From Candidatus Kaiserbacteria bacterium (GTDB taxonomy: Bacteria; Patescibacteriota; Minisyncoccia; Phycocordibacterales; UBA2100): 18,670 nucleotides of DNA. Below are positions 6,274 to 14,291 of this stretch, one piece after another; the stretch's first letter is position 1; the number at the start of each line of letters is the position of its first letter. The notes beneath the pieces are model-generated. The model saw only the letters and a program-made list of their open reading frames with translations, did not search any database and had not been told where the DNA came from. Both the position numbers and the translations under genes were made by a program. Where the stretch lies: contig JALWJR010000030.1 in assembly GCA_026996985.1 (NCBI GenBank), forward strand, positions 1 to 18,670, in the 5' to 3' direction.

Positions 6274-7250
6274 CAAATTCTAGCAATTTATCCAAAGAAG
6301 ATAACCTGGACAGAACACTGCGACCGCAAAACTGGGATGAGTATATCGGTCAAACTCGTATCAAAGAAAATATAAAAATTCTTCTGACGGCCGCCAAACA
6401 AAGGGGGCATGCTCCCGAGCATCTGCTTTTCTACGGGCCACCGGGGCTTGGCAAAACCACTCTCGCCCACCTTATAGCTAAAGAGCTTAATGCTCAGATG
6501 AAAATCACTTCCGGACCGGCAATAGAAAAAGTTGGAGATTTGGCTGCGATTTTAACAAACCTTACAGAAGGAGACATTCTTTTTATAGACGAAATACACA
6601 GACTAAACAAAAGTATCGAGGAGGTGCTGTATCCAGCAATGGAATCAGGTGTGCTTGACATAATAGTGGGGAAAGGCCCATCTGCCAGAGTCCTTCAAAT
6701 AGAGCTTTCACCTTTTACTTTAATCGCGGCGACAACTCAAACCTCTAAAATATCATCTCCTCTAAGGAGTAGGTTCTCAGGTGGAGTATTTCACCTTAAA
6801 TACTATTCAAACGACGAAATTGTTCAGATTCTGAAACGCTCTTCAAAAATACTGGGAATTGAACCACACGAAAGCTCTCTTAAAGAAATCGCAAAAAGGA
6901 GCAGATCAACCCCCAGGGTGGCCAACTATCTTTTAAAACGTTGCCGAGATTACGCTCAAGTCCACAACTTGAAGTTTGATATTGAAACAGTCGGAAAAGC
7001 ACTTGATCTTCTTGATGTTGATGAATTTGGCCTTACAGATAGAGACCGAGAATTTCTTAAAGTTTTAATTGAAAATTTCGGTGGCGGACCTGTGGGGCTT
7101 AAAACCCTGGCCGCCGCGCTTTCCGAGGAAGAATCCACTCTTGAGGAAGTTCATGAGCCGTACCTTTTGCAAATAGGGTTGATTGAAAGAACCCCGCGCG
7201 GAAGGGTTGCAACCGGTAAAGCTTTTGAAGTCTTTAAGCATTCAAACTAA
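6267..7250 (+). CDS. ruvB: Holliday junction branch migration ATPase RuvB
   Basis: The 327-residue AAA+ protein is of normal RuvB length. It carries LRPQNWDEYIGQ at 18-29, Walker A GPPGLGKT at 57-64, Walker B FIDEIHRL at 106-113, the sensor 1 stretch TLIAATT at 151-157, the arginine-finger region SPLRSRF at 164-170 (Arg169), and sensor 2 STPRVANYLLKR with Arg217. The C-terminal winged-helix part includes GGGPVGLKTLAAAL and ends with GRVATGKAFEVF. RuvB hexamers drive branch migration with RuvA, and RuvC (also in this window) resolves the junction; ruvA is not present here. ATG 6267 gives the best match to the family start. Unlike its neighbours it shows no -10 six bases upstream and no Shine-Dalgarno, so its promoter is unclear. 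Its last four bases overlap the end of the convergent giant gene. Confidence 0.96.
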   Translation: MSTNSSNLSKEDNLDRTLRPQNWDEYIGQTRIKENIKILLTAAKQRGHAPEHLLFYGPPGLGKTTLAHLIAKELNAQMKITSGPAIEKVGDLAAILTNLTEGDILFIDEIHRLNKSIEEVLYPAMESGVLDIIVGKGPSARVLQIELSPFTLIAATTQTSKISSPLRSRFSGGVFHLKYYSNDEIVQILKRSSKILGIEPHESSLKEIAKRSRSTPRVANYLLKRCRDYAQVHNLKFDIETVGKALDLLDVDEFGLTDRDREFLKVLIENFGGGPVGLKTLAAALSEEESTLEEVHEPYLLQIGLIERTPRGRVATGKAFEVFKHSN

Positions 7251-10200
7251 TTGAGGTCCGGATTAAATGTCGGATCAAGACAGCCCATAAGTTTGTTTGC
7301 ATACCAACGAGTGTATTTGTACCAGTAACCTGTTGGTGTACTGTGCCCCCACGGGTTTAAAATTGCTTCCGTGTGCTCGGCTTGAAAACGCTTAACCGCT
7401 TCTTCCGTTTGCATATCAAATGTATTGTCCGGAACTCCGCTGAAATATCCGAATTTTTTCAAAAACTCTTCCATGGTTTTTACTTGTTCGGATACAACCC
7501 TGCGTTTTAGGTATTGAGTAAATACCGGGCAACGGTTTTGGGTTATATTCTGTTGTGTAACTTGCGGATAAGCTGTTTCAATAAGCGGGGTGCTAAGTGG
7601 ACGATTGTCGTGAGAGACACTTCTTGTTTCTTTTTTGGGCAAAACCACAAGCACAACGGCATCACTTGCTTCTCCACAGACAAGCTTGTATGTGTAACTA
7701 CCCGGTCTTACAAGCTCTTCCGTACTCTGATACGAAACTTCTCCGTCTCCTTTAAGTGGCTTAGTGAAGTTTGGCGCAAAAAGTTTGCAATTTCCAACTC
7801 CTTGCCAGTTGATAATCGCCTTTTCACCTTGATATATCGGATTTGGCGCTATGTATATGCGCGCAAAATCTCGCTGTGACCCCTGTGGTATGCGGGGAGC
7901 AAACCAAGTTTGCTGTATTTTCGGCTCAACCTTGTGTACAAAATATTGCACATTTGTATTTTGTTTTGTTGTATCATCTTCCGTTTGCTCTTTTGGCTGA
8001 ACTGCAAATTCAATCATCTCGGAACAACTCTCTCCGGATATACTTTTTGCGCTTAAGATTGCGGCGTAGTTTCCGGCGATTTTGGGTGTTATGGCCTTAA
8101 TGCCGGAAGCTGATACCTGCTCTGTTTTTTTATTGTGCGTGTCATCATAATACGAAAGAGTAGCTTCTTTTACGGCAAATACCGGCTCGGCACTCCATTT
8201 AACGGCAATAGTGTCATCAACTTCTACCTCTTGTTTTGTTAATGACAAAGAGCAAGTAATCGGATTGGGTTGCATGTTTTCAGGATTTTGGGGTGGCCTG
8301 AATGAAGGTGGTGTAATTCTTGGCGGAGCTTGTTGGTTTTGTGCTTGGGTTAACTTTTGCATTTGTTCTTGCATCTTTTTAAGTTGTTCCTCATATTTCT
8401 TTTTTTGTTGTTCAAGTATCTTTTTAAATTCCGCTTGTTTTTGCGCCCACGCTTTTTCAAATTCGGCTTTTTGTCTTGCAAGAGCCTGCCTATATTTTGC
8501 AATCAAGCCTTGAGTTTGAGAGTTGTTTTGTGTGTTTGTGTTGCCTTTTGTGTTGTTTGCCGGATTACCCCCGGTTTGTTTAACGCAAGCTTTACCGAAA
8601 GCTACGTAACCCGTATCACACACGCAAGTGTTGCCTTGCAAAGTGCTGTTTGGAGGACATTTTGAAGATGGCGGTGTTTGTGTCGGGTTTGGTTGTGTCG
8701 GGTTTGGTGTGGGAGTTTTGTCAGGTGTTGGTGCAGATGTCGGCTGAGTTTTTATCTGCCCCGCAGTAGCATCGCTCATTTGTTCGCATCTGTAGTTGCG
8801 ACCGTGTCTTTTAGGTTGCGTACCTTGCGGACAGAATTTACCTGCGGAATCATAGTAAGCACCTTGAGATATGTCTATACACTCACCTTTCCCGACCCAT
8901 TTTTCACATGCATCTTGTGATTTGTAGCAGTATTTGCCAAACCAACCCGAACCGCAGTAAATATATCCATCTTGTTTAAACTTCTCAAGTTGCTCCTTAT
9001 CGTTGTATGAAAAACCGAAACGTTTGTACTCTTCTTCATCTACCTTTTGGGTGTTAGTCGGCTTGGGTGCAGGTTCGGCAGTATACCCAAACTTATCACA
9101 CTCATCTCCATCTTCACATTGTGTGCTTCCGTCACCTTTATAAAAATCTTCCGGATTGTAATCATAAACAGAATCAGGAATGTTGTCTACTCTGACTTTA
9201 CCTTTTGTTTGAATATATTTTTCGCACTTATAAGACTCGTAGCCCATGGCAAATTCACATGTTTTTAAATCCGCAAAACATTGGTTACCTGCGCACACCT
9301 GAAAGTTTACCCTCTTTTCTGGTAATCTATCCTCACCAGAATAAAAGAAACATACTCTATTATTTTTTTGGCACTCTCCTATATGGTCGTCTGTGACTTT
9401 GCTTTCCGGAACACAATACCAGTTGTAAGATGGAATAACGCCGTTTTTTGCCGTTGTTCTATAACAGTAACTCGGCTCATTCGGAGCATCAAAAGTCCAA
9501 CGCTCAAAATCTCGAACTATTTGTGTTTCATTTGGTACCGGAATTCTGTCTTGTATTTTTCCTATATTATCTTGTTCTGATAAGGGTACAAATGGATCTT
9601 GATTGTTTTGGTCAAAATCCGTTTGTGTTTGTTCTTGTAGGTCTCCTTGTAGTTGTCTTAGGGCTTCTTTTGATTTTTGTCCCCAAGTGCCGTTTATCTC
9701 ACCAGCATAGTAACCAAGGTTTTTGAGAGTTTTTTGCACTTGTTTGATTTTTTCTTTGTCACCTGATTGGATAGCATATTCTGCTTGCTTTAGAGCTACA
9801 AGTTTTTCTCCTTCTTTAAGGTCCGTATCCTGGGCTGCGCGGAAAGATGGGATATTTTGTGGCACTTTATTATCCCCTTCCGATGAAGGAATATATTTTG
9901 CAAAGTGCCCGGAATCAAAATCCTTCCCTTGTTGATCAACAGGTACATCAGAAATTGGCTTAGCTTGGCAAGAAGAGAAAAATCTATACCATGGAATATT
10001 TGATTCGCACTCTTTTTGGGTGCTGTAGCAGGAAGAGTCGTAGCAGTAGAGGGTTTGGTCAGATGTTTGTGTTTGCGCAATACCTTCATCCTGGGCTGCG
10101 CGGAAAGAATATGGTGATGTTTGGTTGTTTATCCCAAAAGCCTTAAGAATATTCTGGTCTTTGCCATTGTTTTGTATTAACGCTTTGTTTCTTGCTATAG

Positions 10201-11866
10201 ATTCACACAGAACATTGTTTGTCCCCTCTGATATACAGTTTGCATACGCTTTCCTGAACTCATCCCTGTCATATTCGTCTGAAAGGGAATCCGCTATTTC
10301 CCTTGCATCTTCTTTAATCTGTTGCCGTGTCTTTTGCCACTGACTTTTGGCATACGCTTTTGCCATACTATCACAAGATACAAGCAATGTACCCCTCTCT
10401 TCGCATTCTTTGAATTTTTCTATGTAAGTTTTTCTGTCGTAGGAATCCGGCAAATCTTTGGCAAACTCCTCTGCTTTTGATGTGTTGTTTTGATCTGTTG
10501 CCATTTGATCTGTTGCCAGAGAGTCTTCTGTCTCTGCTGTTTTAAACGGAAAGCCATCATTACGTTCACTGTCGTTGTCGGTTTCCGTTTTATCATCTGC
10601 CGAAGCGCTGTCTTTGGAGCCAAAAAGTTTTTCATACCAAGATTTTGGGCTCCATTTGCTTTCATCATTTAAAAACCCGTTATCTGATGTTGGACTCTTG
10701 CTTATACACCATGGCAACATATTGTTTGGGCACAAACTTTCACACTGTGCTCTGTTTGCGTTTCTAAAGGCGAGATTTCTGCATTTATCTTCCAGAGTTT
10801 GAGATTTGGCATCACTTGGGGTCAGCTGCTCACACCACGATGGCGGAACAAATTGCGCGGCCTGCTGGCTTCCCTCCGGAGCTCTGCTTTTGCAACAGTA
10901 AGAATAGCAACCGTCACCTTGGAAGGTGGTGAGGCACGCTTGTTTGGACTCGCACGCTCCCGAGACTATCTCGGTTTTTCTCTGTTCTTGTGCAAGCTCA
11001 AATGCGCATTTGTTTTGGTCTCTTCTGTTTTTTAAATTATCGGCTATCTTATTTTTAATTTGCCAGAGAGAATATAATTTGGATTGAACGGTTTTTGTCA
11101 AAAGCGGATGTTTTAGTGTTGTTGTAAATGTTATTGTTTTTTTAAACTCGCCACCACCGGAGAGAGCTCCCAAATTCTGAGATACATCGTCAAGCATTTT
11201 TTCTGTGTAGTATTTTTCCTGCGCGCTTATCTTTTTTTCTTCAGACAAGGTTTCAAGTTGACTGTAAAGCGGTGAAAGCTCAGGCGCCAAATAGGAAGCA
11301 ATTAAAAATTCAAAATCGCTTAATACTCCATATTGGACCGAGCACGGTGTTGATGTTGACAATGAGGAGCGGGCCATTTTTTTAAGGGCCCTATCCATCA
11401 GAGAAATTGAGTTATATAAAGGGCCGATTTTTTGCCCGTAAGTGCTTTTGGAGTGCATTTGCTCTAAATACTCCCGAGCCTTAAGTAAATTATACTTGGC
11501 ATAAAGCAAATCTTTCATGGAAGATGAGCTGTCCAGGCGCAGCACCTCATTTTCTGCGGTTTTTAAATTTTCAGCAAGTTCAGTGTCGGGATCTACGACT
11601 GTGTTATCCAAATAAAATTTCAAAAAACAAAATGACTTTGCAAGTTTTTCTTGCTGGGTGTTTTCCGAATATTTTGCGCAATTTATGGTTGTTTTCACTT
11701 CTTTTTTGTTGGTTGCAGATACGGTAGCCGCAGTATTTTCAAGTTTAAAGTTTGTCTCTTGTATGTTCGGCGCATTTTGGGCAAATTTTACAGACTCGTT
11801 CACGGAAAAAAAGAAAACAAAAAACAAAAACAGAGCAGATAAAAAAGAGATAACTTTCGTAGTCAT
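7247..11866 (-). CDS. Giant secreted Cys-rich multidomain surface protein
   Basis: The 1539-residue product starts with a hydrophobic segment (about residues 4-22) acting as a signal peptide or anchor. In order it shows a helical region with Cys (30-300); Cys-rich stretches (300-390); two tandem 56-residue helical repeats, each with two Cys (about 466-565); a peptidoglycan-binding_1-like segment (704-740, KTLKNLGYYAGEINGTWG); three similar four-Cys modules (about 607-634, 856-883, 970-997); a Pro/Thr linker (about 1040-1065); a short EGF-like Cys cluster (1070-1096); a coiled coil (about 1122-1178); two Ig-like domains (1200-1290 and 1337-1410); and a second peptidoglycan-binding-like segment (about 1455-1500). 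A wall-bound extracellular role is inferred; no catalytic domain was recognised. ATG 11866 is preferred over the in-frame TTG at 11884 because the -10 box lies between them. Confidence 0.88.
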   Translation of the reverse strand: MTTKVISFLSALFLFFVFFFSVNESVKFAQNAPNIQETNFKLENTAATVSATNKKEVKTTINCAKYSENTQQEKLAKSFCFLKFYLDNTVVDPDTELAENLKTAENEVLRLDSSSSMKDLLYAKYNLLKAREYLEQMHSKSTYGQKIGPLYNSISLMDRALKKMARSSLSTSTPCSVQYGVLSDFEFLIASYLAPELSPLYSQLETLSEEKKISAQEKYYTEKMLDDVSQNLGALSGGGEFKKTITFTTTLKHPLLTKTVQSKLYSLWQIKNKIADNLKNRRDQNKCAFELAQEQRKTEIVSGACESKQACLTTFQGDGCYSYCCKSRAPEGSQQAAQFVPPSWCEQLTPSDAKSQTLEDKCRNLAFRNANRAQCESLCPNNMLPWCISKSPTSDNGFLNDESKWSPKSWYEKLFGSKDSASADDKTETDNDSERNDGFPFKTAETEDSLATDQMATDQNNTSKAEEFAKDLPDSYDRKTYIEKFKECEERGTLLVSCDSMAKAYAKSQWQKTRQQIKEDAREIADSLSDEYDRDEFRKAYANCISEGTNNVLCESIARNKALIQNNGKDQNILKAFGINNQTSPYSFRAAQDEGIAQTQTSDQTLYCYDSSCYSTQKECESNIPWYRFFSSCQAKPISDVPVDQQGKDFDSGHFAKYIPSSEGDNKVPQNIPSFRAAQDTDLKEGEKLVALKQAEYAIQSGDKEKIKQVQKTLKNLGYYAGEINGTWGQKSKEALRQLQGDLQEQTQTDFDQNNQDPFVPLSEQDNIGKIQDRIPVPNETQIVRDFERWTFDAPNEPSYCYRTTAKNGVIPSYNWYCVPESKVTDDHIGECQKNNRVCFFYSGEDRLPEKRVNFQVCAGNQCFADLKTCEFAMGYESYKCEKYIQTKGKVRVDNIPDSVYDYNPEDFYKGDGSTQCEDGDECDKFGYTAEPAPKPTNTQKVDEEEYKRFGFSYNDKEQLEKFKQDGYIYCGSGWFGKYCYKSQDACEKWVGKGECIDISQGAYYDSAGKFCPQGTQPKRHGRNYRCEQMSDATAGQIKTQPTSAPTPDKTPTPNPTQPNPTQTPPSSKCPPNSTLQGNTCVCDTGYVAFGKACVKQTGGNPANNTKGNTNTQNNSQTQGLIAKYRQALARQKAEFEKAWAQKQAEFKKILEQQKKKYEEQLKKMQEQMQKLTQAQNQQAPPRITPPSFRPPQNPENMQPNPITCSLSLTKQEVEVDDTIAVKWSAEPVFAVKEATLSYYDDTHNKKTEQVSASGIKAITPKIAGNYAAILSAKSISGESCSEMIEFAVQPKEQTEDDTTKQNTNVQYFVHKVEPKIQQTWFAPRIPQGSQRDFARIYIAPNPIYQGEKAIINWQGVGNCKLFAPNFTKPLKGDGEVSYQSTEELVRPGSYTYKLVCGEASDAVVLVVLPKKETRSVSHDNRPLSTPLIETAYPQVTQQNITQNRCPVFTQYLKRRVVSEQVKTMEEFLKKFGYFSGVPDNTFDMQTEEAVKRFQAEHTEAILNPWGHSTPTGYWYKYTRWYANKLMGCLDPTFNPDLN

Positions 11867-11902
11867 ATGCAAATTATACAACAAATTTAGCTTTGCTGTT
11901 CA
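11867..11902 (-). promoter_or_regulatory. Giant-gene promoter (leaderless)
   Basis: A perfect TATAAT at 11878-11873 (minus) lies exactly six bases before ATG 11866. A weak -35 candidate, TGAACA at 11902-11897, lies 18 bases upstream. A TTTTCCACA motif (11916-11908, minus) lies just upstream. Confidence 0.65.
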
Positions 11903-11935
11903 GCCATTGTGGAAAAGGTATATTTACTTCAGCAC

Positions 11936-11970
11936 TTGTGATAACGTTTCTTTTTTGATATAAAACTTCC
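11936..11970 (+). promoter_or_regulatory. yebC promoter (leaderless)
   Basis: TTGTGA at 11936-11941, a 17-base spacer, and TATAAA at 11959-11964 form a good sigma70 promoter. Six bases separate the -10 from ATG 11971, so +1 should be at the start codon. It diverges from the giant-gene promoter. Confidence 0.7.
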
Positions 11971-12504
11971 ATGGCCGGACATAATAAATGGAGCAAAATA
12001 AAACACAAAAAAGCGGTGACTGATGCCGCAAAAAGTAAACTATTCTCCAAACTTGCCAAACTTATCGCATCTGAGAGTAAAAAAGCCAAAGGAGATGAGA
12101 CGGCTCCCGGACTAAGAGCGGCGATTGAAAAGGCAAAGGCGGCAAATATGCCGAAAGACAATATAAAAAGAGCAATAGAGAAAGGCGCGGGAGCAGACGC
12201 AAAAGAGCTGGAGCCGGTTGTTTATGAAACTTACGGGCCGGGTGGTGTTGCTGTGATCATAGTTGCTCTTACAGATAACAGAAACAGAACGGCGGCTGAG
12301 GTAAAGCATACTTTAAGCAAAAACGGGTATGAGCTTGCAACACCGGGCTCGGCATCATGGGCTTTTACTGTAAGTCCTACCGGTGAATATACTCCAAATT
12401 CAACAATTGAACTCTCAGATCAAGACATTGAAAAACTTTCTTCTTTGGTGGATGCGCTTGAAGAACTTGATGATGTTCAAGAGGTGTTTACAAACGCAGC
12501 TTAA
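11971..12504 (+). CDS. yebC: YebC/TACO1 family protein, shortened
   Basis: The 177-residue protein opens with the family signature MAGHNKWSKIKHKKAVTDAAK and keeps LRAAIEKAKAANMPKDNI, VVYETYGPGGVAVIIVALTDNRNRT and AEVKHTLSKNGYELATPGS. The C-terminal helix region LVDALEELDDVQEVFTNAA is also kept. Family members are usually about 240 residues. Here the alignment jumps from WAFTVSPTG (about 130-138) almost directly to the C-terminal segment, so the mobile middle domain is largely missing while the flanking core is intact. YebC proteins have been described as transcriptional regulators and, more recently, as translation factors that relieve stalling at proline runs (bacterial TACO1 relatives). The gene stands alone, with its own leaderless promoter, convergent with the membrane-protein gene and divergent from the Pro-containing giant gene. 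Confidence 0.96.
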   Translation: MAGHNKWSKIKHKKAVTDAAKSKLFSKLAKLIASESKKAKGDETAPGLRAAIEKAKAANMPKDNIKRAIEKGAGADAKELEPVVYETYGPGGVAVIIVALTDNRNRTAAEVKHTLSKNGYELATPGSASWAFTVSPTGEYTPNSTIELSDQDIEKLSSLVDALEELDDVQEVFTNAA

Positions 12505-12531
12505 TTTGGATTTGTCCGAGTTGTAGATATT

Positions 12532-12690
12532 AGACTTGTTACCAAATAAGCACTTTGTTTATTTTGGCAATTTTTGGCTGCGACTTGTTTCGTCAACACT
12601 CACAAATACGCTGTATTTGCTCGGTTTCCTCAACGGCGTCTCGCTCAAAAATTGCTCAAAATTCACTTTGTGTTATTTGGGAACAAGTCT
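12532..12690. repeat. 159-bp imperfect palindrome between convergent genes
   Basis: The ends AGACTTGTTACCAAATAA (12532-12549) and TTATTTGGGAACAAGTCT (12673-12690) pair with one mismatch. Further in, GCAATTTTTG (12567-12576) pairs with CAAAAATTGC (12646-12655), and the centre is CAAATAC-GCT-GTATTTG (12603-12619). The two halves remain alignable over most of their length. It fills the gap between the yebC and membrane-protein stops and probably ends transcription from both sides. It may also be a dispersed repeat of this genome. Confidence 0.8.
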
Positions 12691-12697
12691 ATTTTAT

Positions 12698-14245
12698 CTA
12701 AATCATCGTATCTCTCTGTTGTTTCAAAAAGTTGGCAAAAGAGTCAAAACTTGAAAGCAAAAGCTTAAACGGTGTCTCTATTATAAAATCAAGTATAAAC
12801 ACAAAAACATTTATCGCAGAGAATCTCTCAGATAACCAACGCCCGACTTGCACAATCGGCATTGCCAAAAAATCAAACAACAACATAAATATTCCCTCTT
12901 TTTTTGAAGAAGCCACCCTCCATTTCTCAGCCATAAACCTTATTCTAAACCCGAAATACATAACAAGTGTCAAGAACAAAACAAACATAAATACACTTAC
13001 AATATTAAAGTGTAACATTGAAAGGATTGCCAAAATAAACCCGAAAGATATAACAAACAAAGTCCAATAAAACAGAATATAAACCGAAAGTTTCCAAATA
13101 CTCATCGGCCTTAAATCAACCAATATTTTCGGTATTTTTGGATTGTCAGATAAAATACTTAAAACATTTTTACTTATCGTTTGCACATCTTCTTCCGTCG
13201 GCTCTCTTATACCGCGAACAATAACCAAAAGAAGGAGCGGATGAAATGCTATGTTGGTGATAAGGGGTAGGAGTTGCACGGAACCCAAAAACAGAATTTC
13301 ATAAGGTAATTCAACCAAAAACGCCAAAATGCCTTTGGTTAAGAATATATACAAAACGGCACGCATTCCGCTTTCACTGGCTTTTTTGTATTGAGATAAA
13401 AACTTATCCAAAACCACGGTTTCAATTTCTTTTTCCAGTTTACCTTTATCTTCTAAAACTGTTTGTAAATCGGCACCGTATTTCAAAAAGAGTTCTCTTA
13501 AAACTATAAAAGAAACAGAAATGTTTTTGAGCTTTGCTCCAACAATTTGGTATTTTTGCTGTTTTATCACTTCTTTGGCCAAAGCAAAATTTGCCCTTAT
13601 CTCATTTTTAATGTTTAGTATGTCTTTTTGTTCAATATTAAATAAATTTGGAGTTAAAAATCTGAATACGGCGGCAAAAACGTCTTCCTTGTCAGCTCTT
13701 ACGGTTCGCGCCCAGACTCCGGCATATAAGTTCGGTTTTTTATATTGCTCCGGTAACCCCTTAATGTCTGTACTGCTCTCTATTAGTTTAAAAAAAGATA
13801 AAACCAATTCATCATCAAAAACATATGGAGAAAACAAGTTTTCAATTTCAAATGAACACAAAAACACACTTTGGCTTTTTGATAAAACCCCGGTATCTGA
13901 CAATGATAGGTATTTATTTATAATTTTTTGTACAAGCTCTGCAGCTTCAATTTTCACAGTTGTGTTTGGCAAATACCCGCTTACAACAAGCTCTTGCAAA
14001 AGAGCCTCGCCTATTTCTCTTTCAGACTCTATTATTATTTTTCTTTTTAAAATACGCGCTATGGCTCGCCTTCTGAGTGTGTGTTCATCTTGATAATCAA
14101 CAAATGTTCTTATTTTTTCATAAGCATGGCCAGCTTTTTCGGTAAGAGAGGTAACTTCAATACACCCTTCTCCTTGCTCGTCATATATTTGCGGAAATGA
14201 ATATGACGAAATACGCGACAAAGCTTTTTTGATTTGATTTTGCAT
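12698..14245 (-). CDS. Polytopic membrane protein of unknown function
   Basis: I do not recognise this 515-residue protein. Residues 1-290 look soluble and helical, rich in charged residues (for example TLRRRAIARILKRK near 56-69). The C-terminal half has about five or six hydrophobic segments, at roughly 294-314, 318-345, 385-410, 413-435, 451-470 and 477-498. One loop (346-384) includes REPTEEDVQTISKNVLSILSD. There is no signal peptide, and the large N-terminal domain is probably cytoplasmic. The start is taken at ATG 14245 rather than the longer in-frame ATG at 14320, because the extra 25 residues overlap the end of the PBP1A gene and a TACTAT -10 lies six bases before 14245. It follows the PBP1A gene, so an envelope role is possible but unproven. 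Confidence 0.85.
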   Translation of the reverse strand: MQNQIKKALSRISSYSFPQIYDEQGEGCIEVTSLTEKAGHAYEKIRTFVDYQDEHTLRRRAIARILKRKIIIESEREIGEALLQELVVSGYLPNTTVKIEAAELVQKIINKYLSLSDTGVLSKSQSVFLCSFEIENLFSPYVFDDELVLSFFKLIESSTDIKGLPEQYKKPNLYAGVWARTVRADKEDVFAAVFRFLTPNLFNIEQKDILNIKNEIRANFALAKEVIKQQKYQIVGAKLKNISVSFIVLRELFLKYGADLQTVLEDKGKLEKEIETVVLDKFLSQYKKASESGMRAVLYIFLTKGILAFLVELPYEILFLGSVQLLPLITNIAFHPLLLLVIVRGIREPTEEDVQTISKNVLSILSDNPKIPKILVDLRPMSIWKLSVYILFYWTLFVISFGFILAILSMLHFNIVSVFMFVLFLTLVMYFGFRIRFMAEKWRVASSKKEGIFMLLFDFLAMPIVQVGRWLSERFSAINVFVFILDFIIETPFKLLLSSFDSFANFLKQQRDTMI

Positions 14246-14279
14246 ATTCGTATAGTATTTTTTTATTTGCGTTACGCAA
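14246..14279 (-). promoter_or_regulatory. Membrane-protein promoter with palindrome at -35
   Basis: TACTAT at 14257-14252 (minus) is six bases before ATG 14245. TTGCGT (14279-14274) lies 16 bases upstream and is half of the palindrome TTGCG-TTA-CGCAA (14267-14279), a possible operator over the -35. Confidence 0.5.
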
Positions 14280-14291
14280 GTATTTCCGAGT

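Noticed and set aside
11867..11884. TTG start at 11884 for the giant gene
   Set aside because: The TATAAT box would lie inside the coding region. ATG 11866 directly precedes the hydrophobic signal segment.
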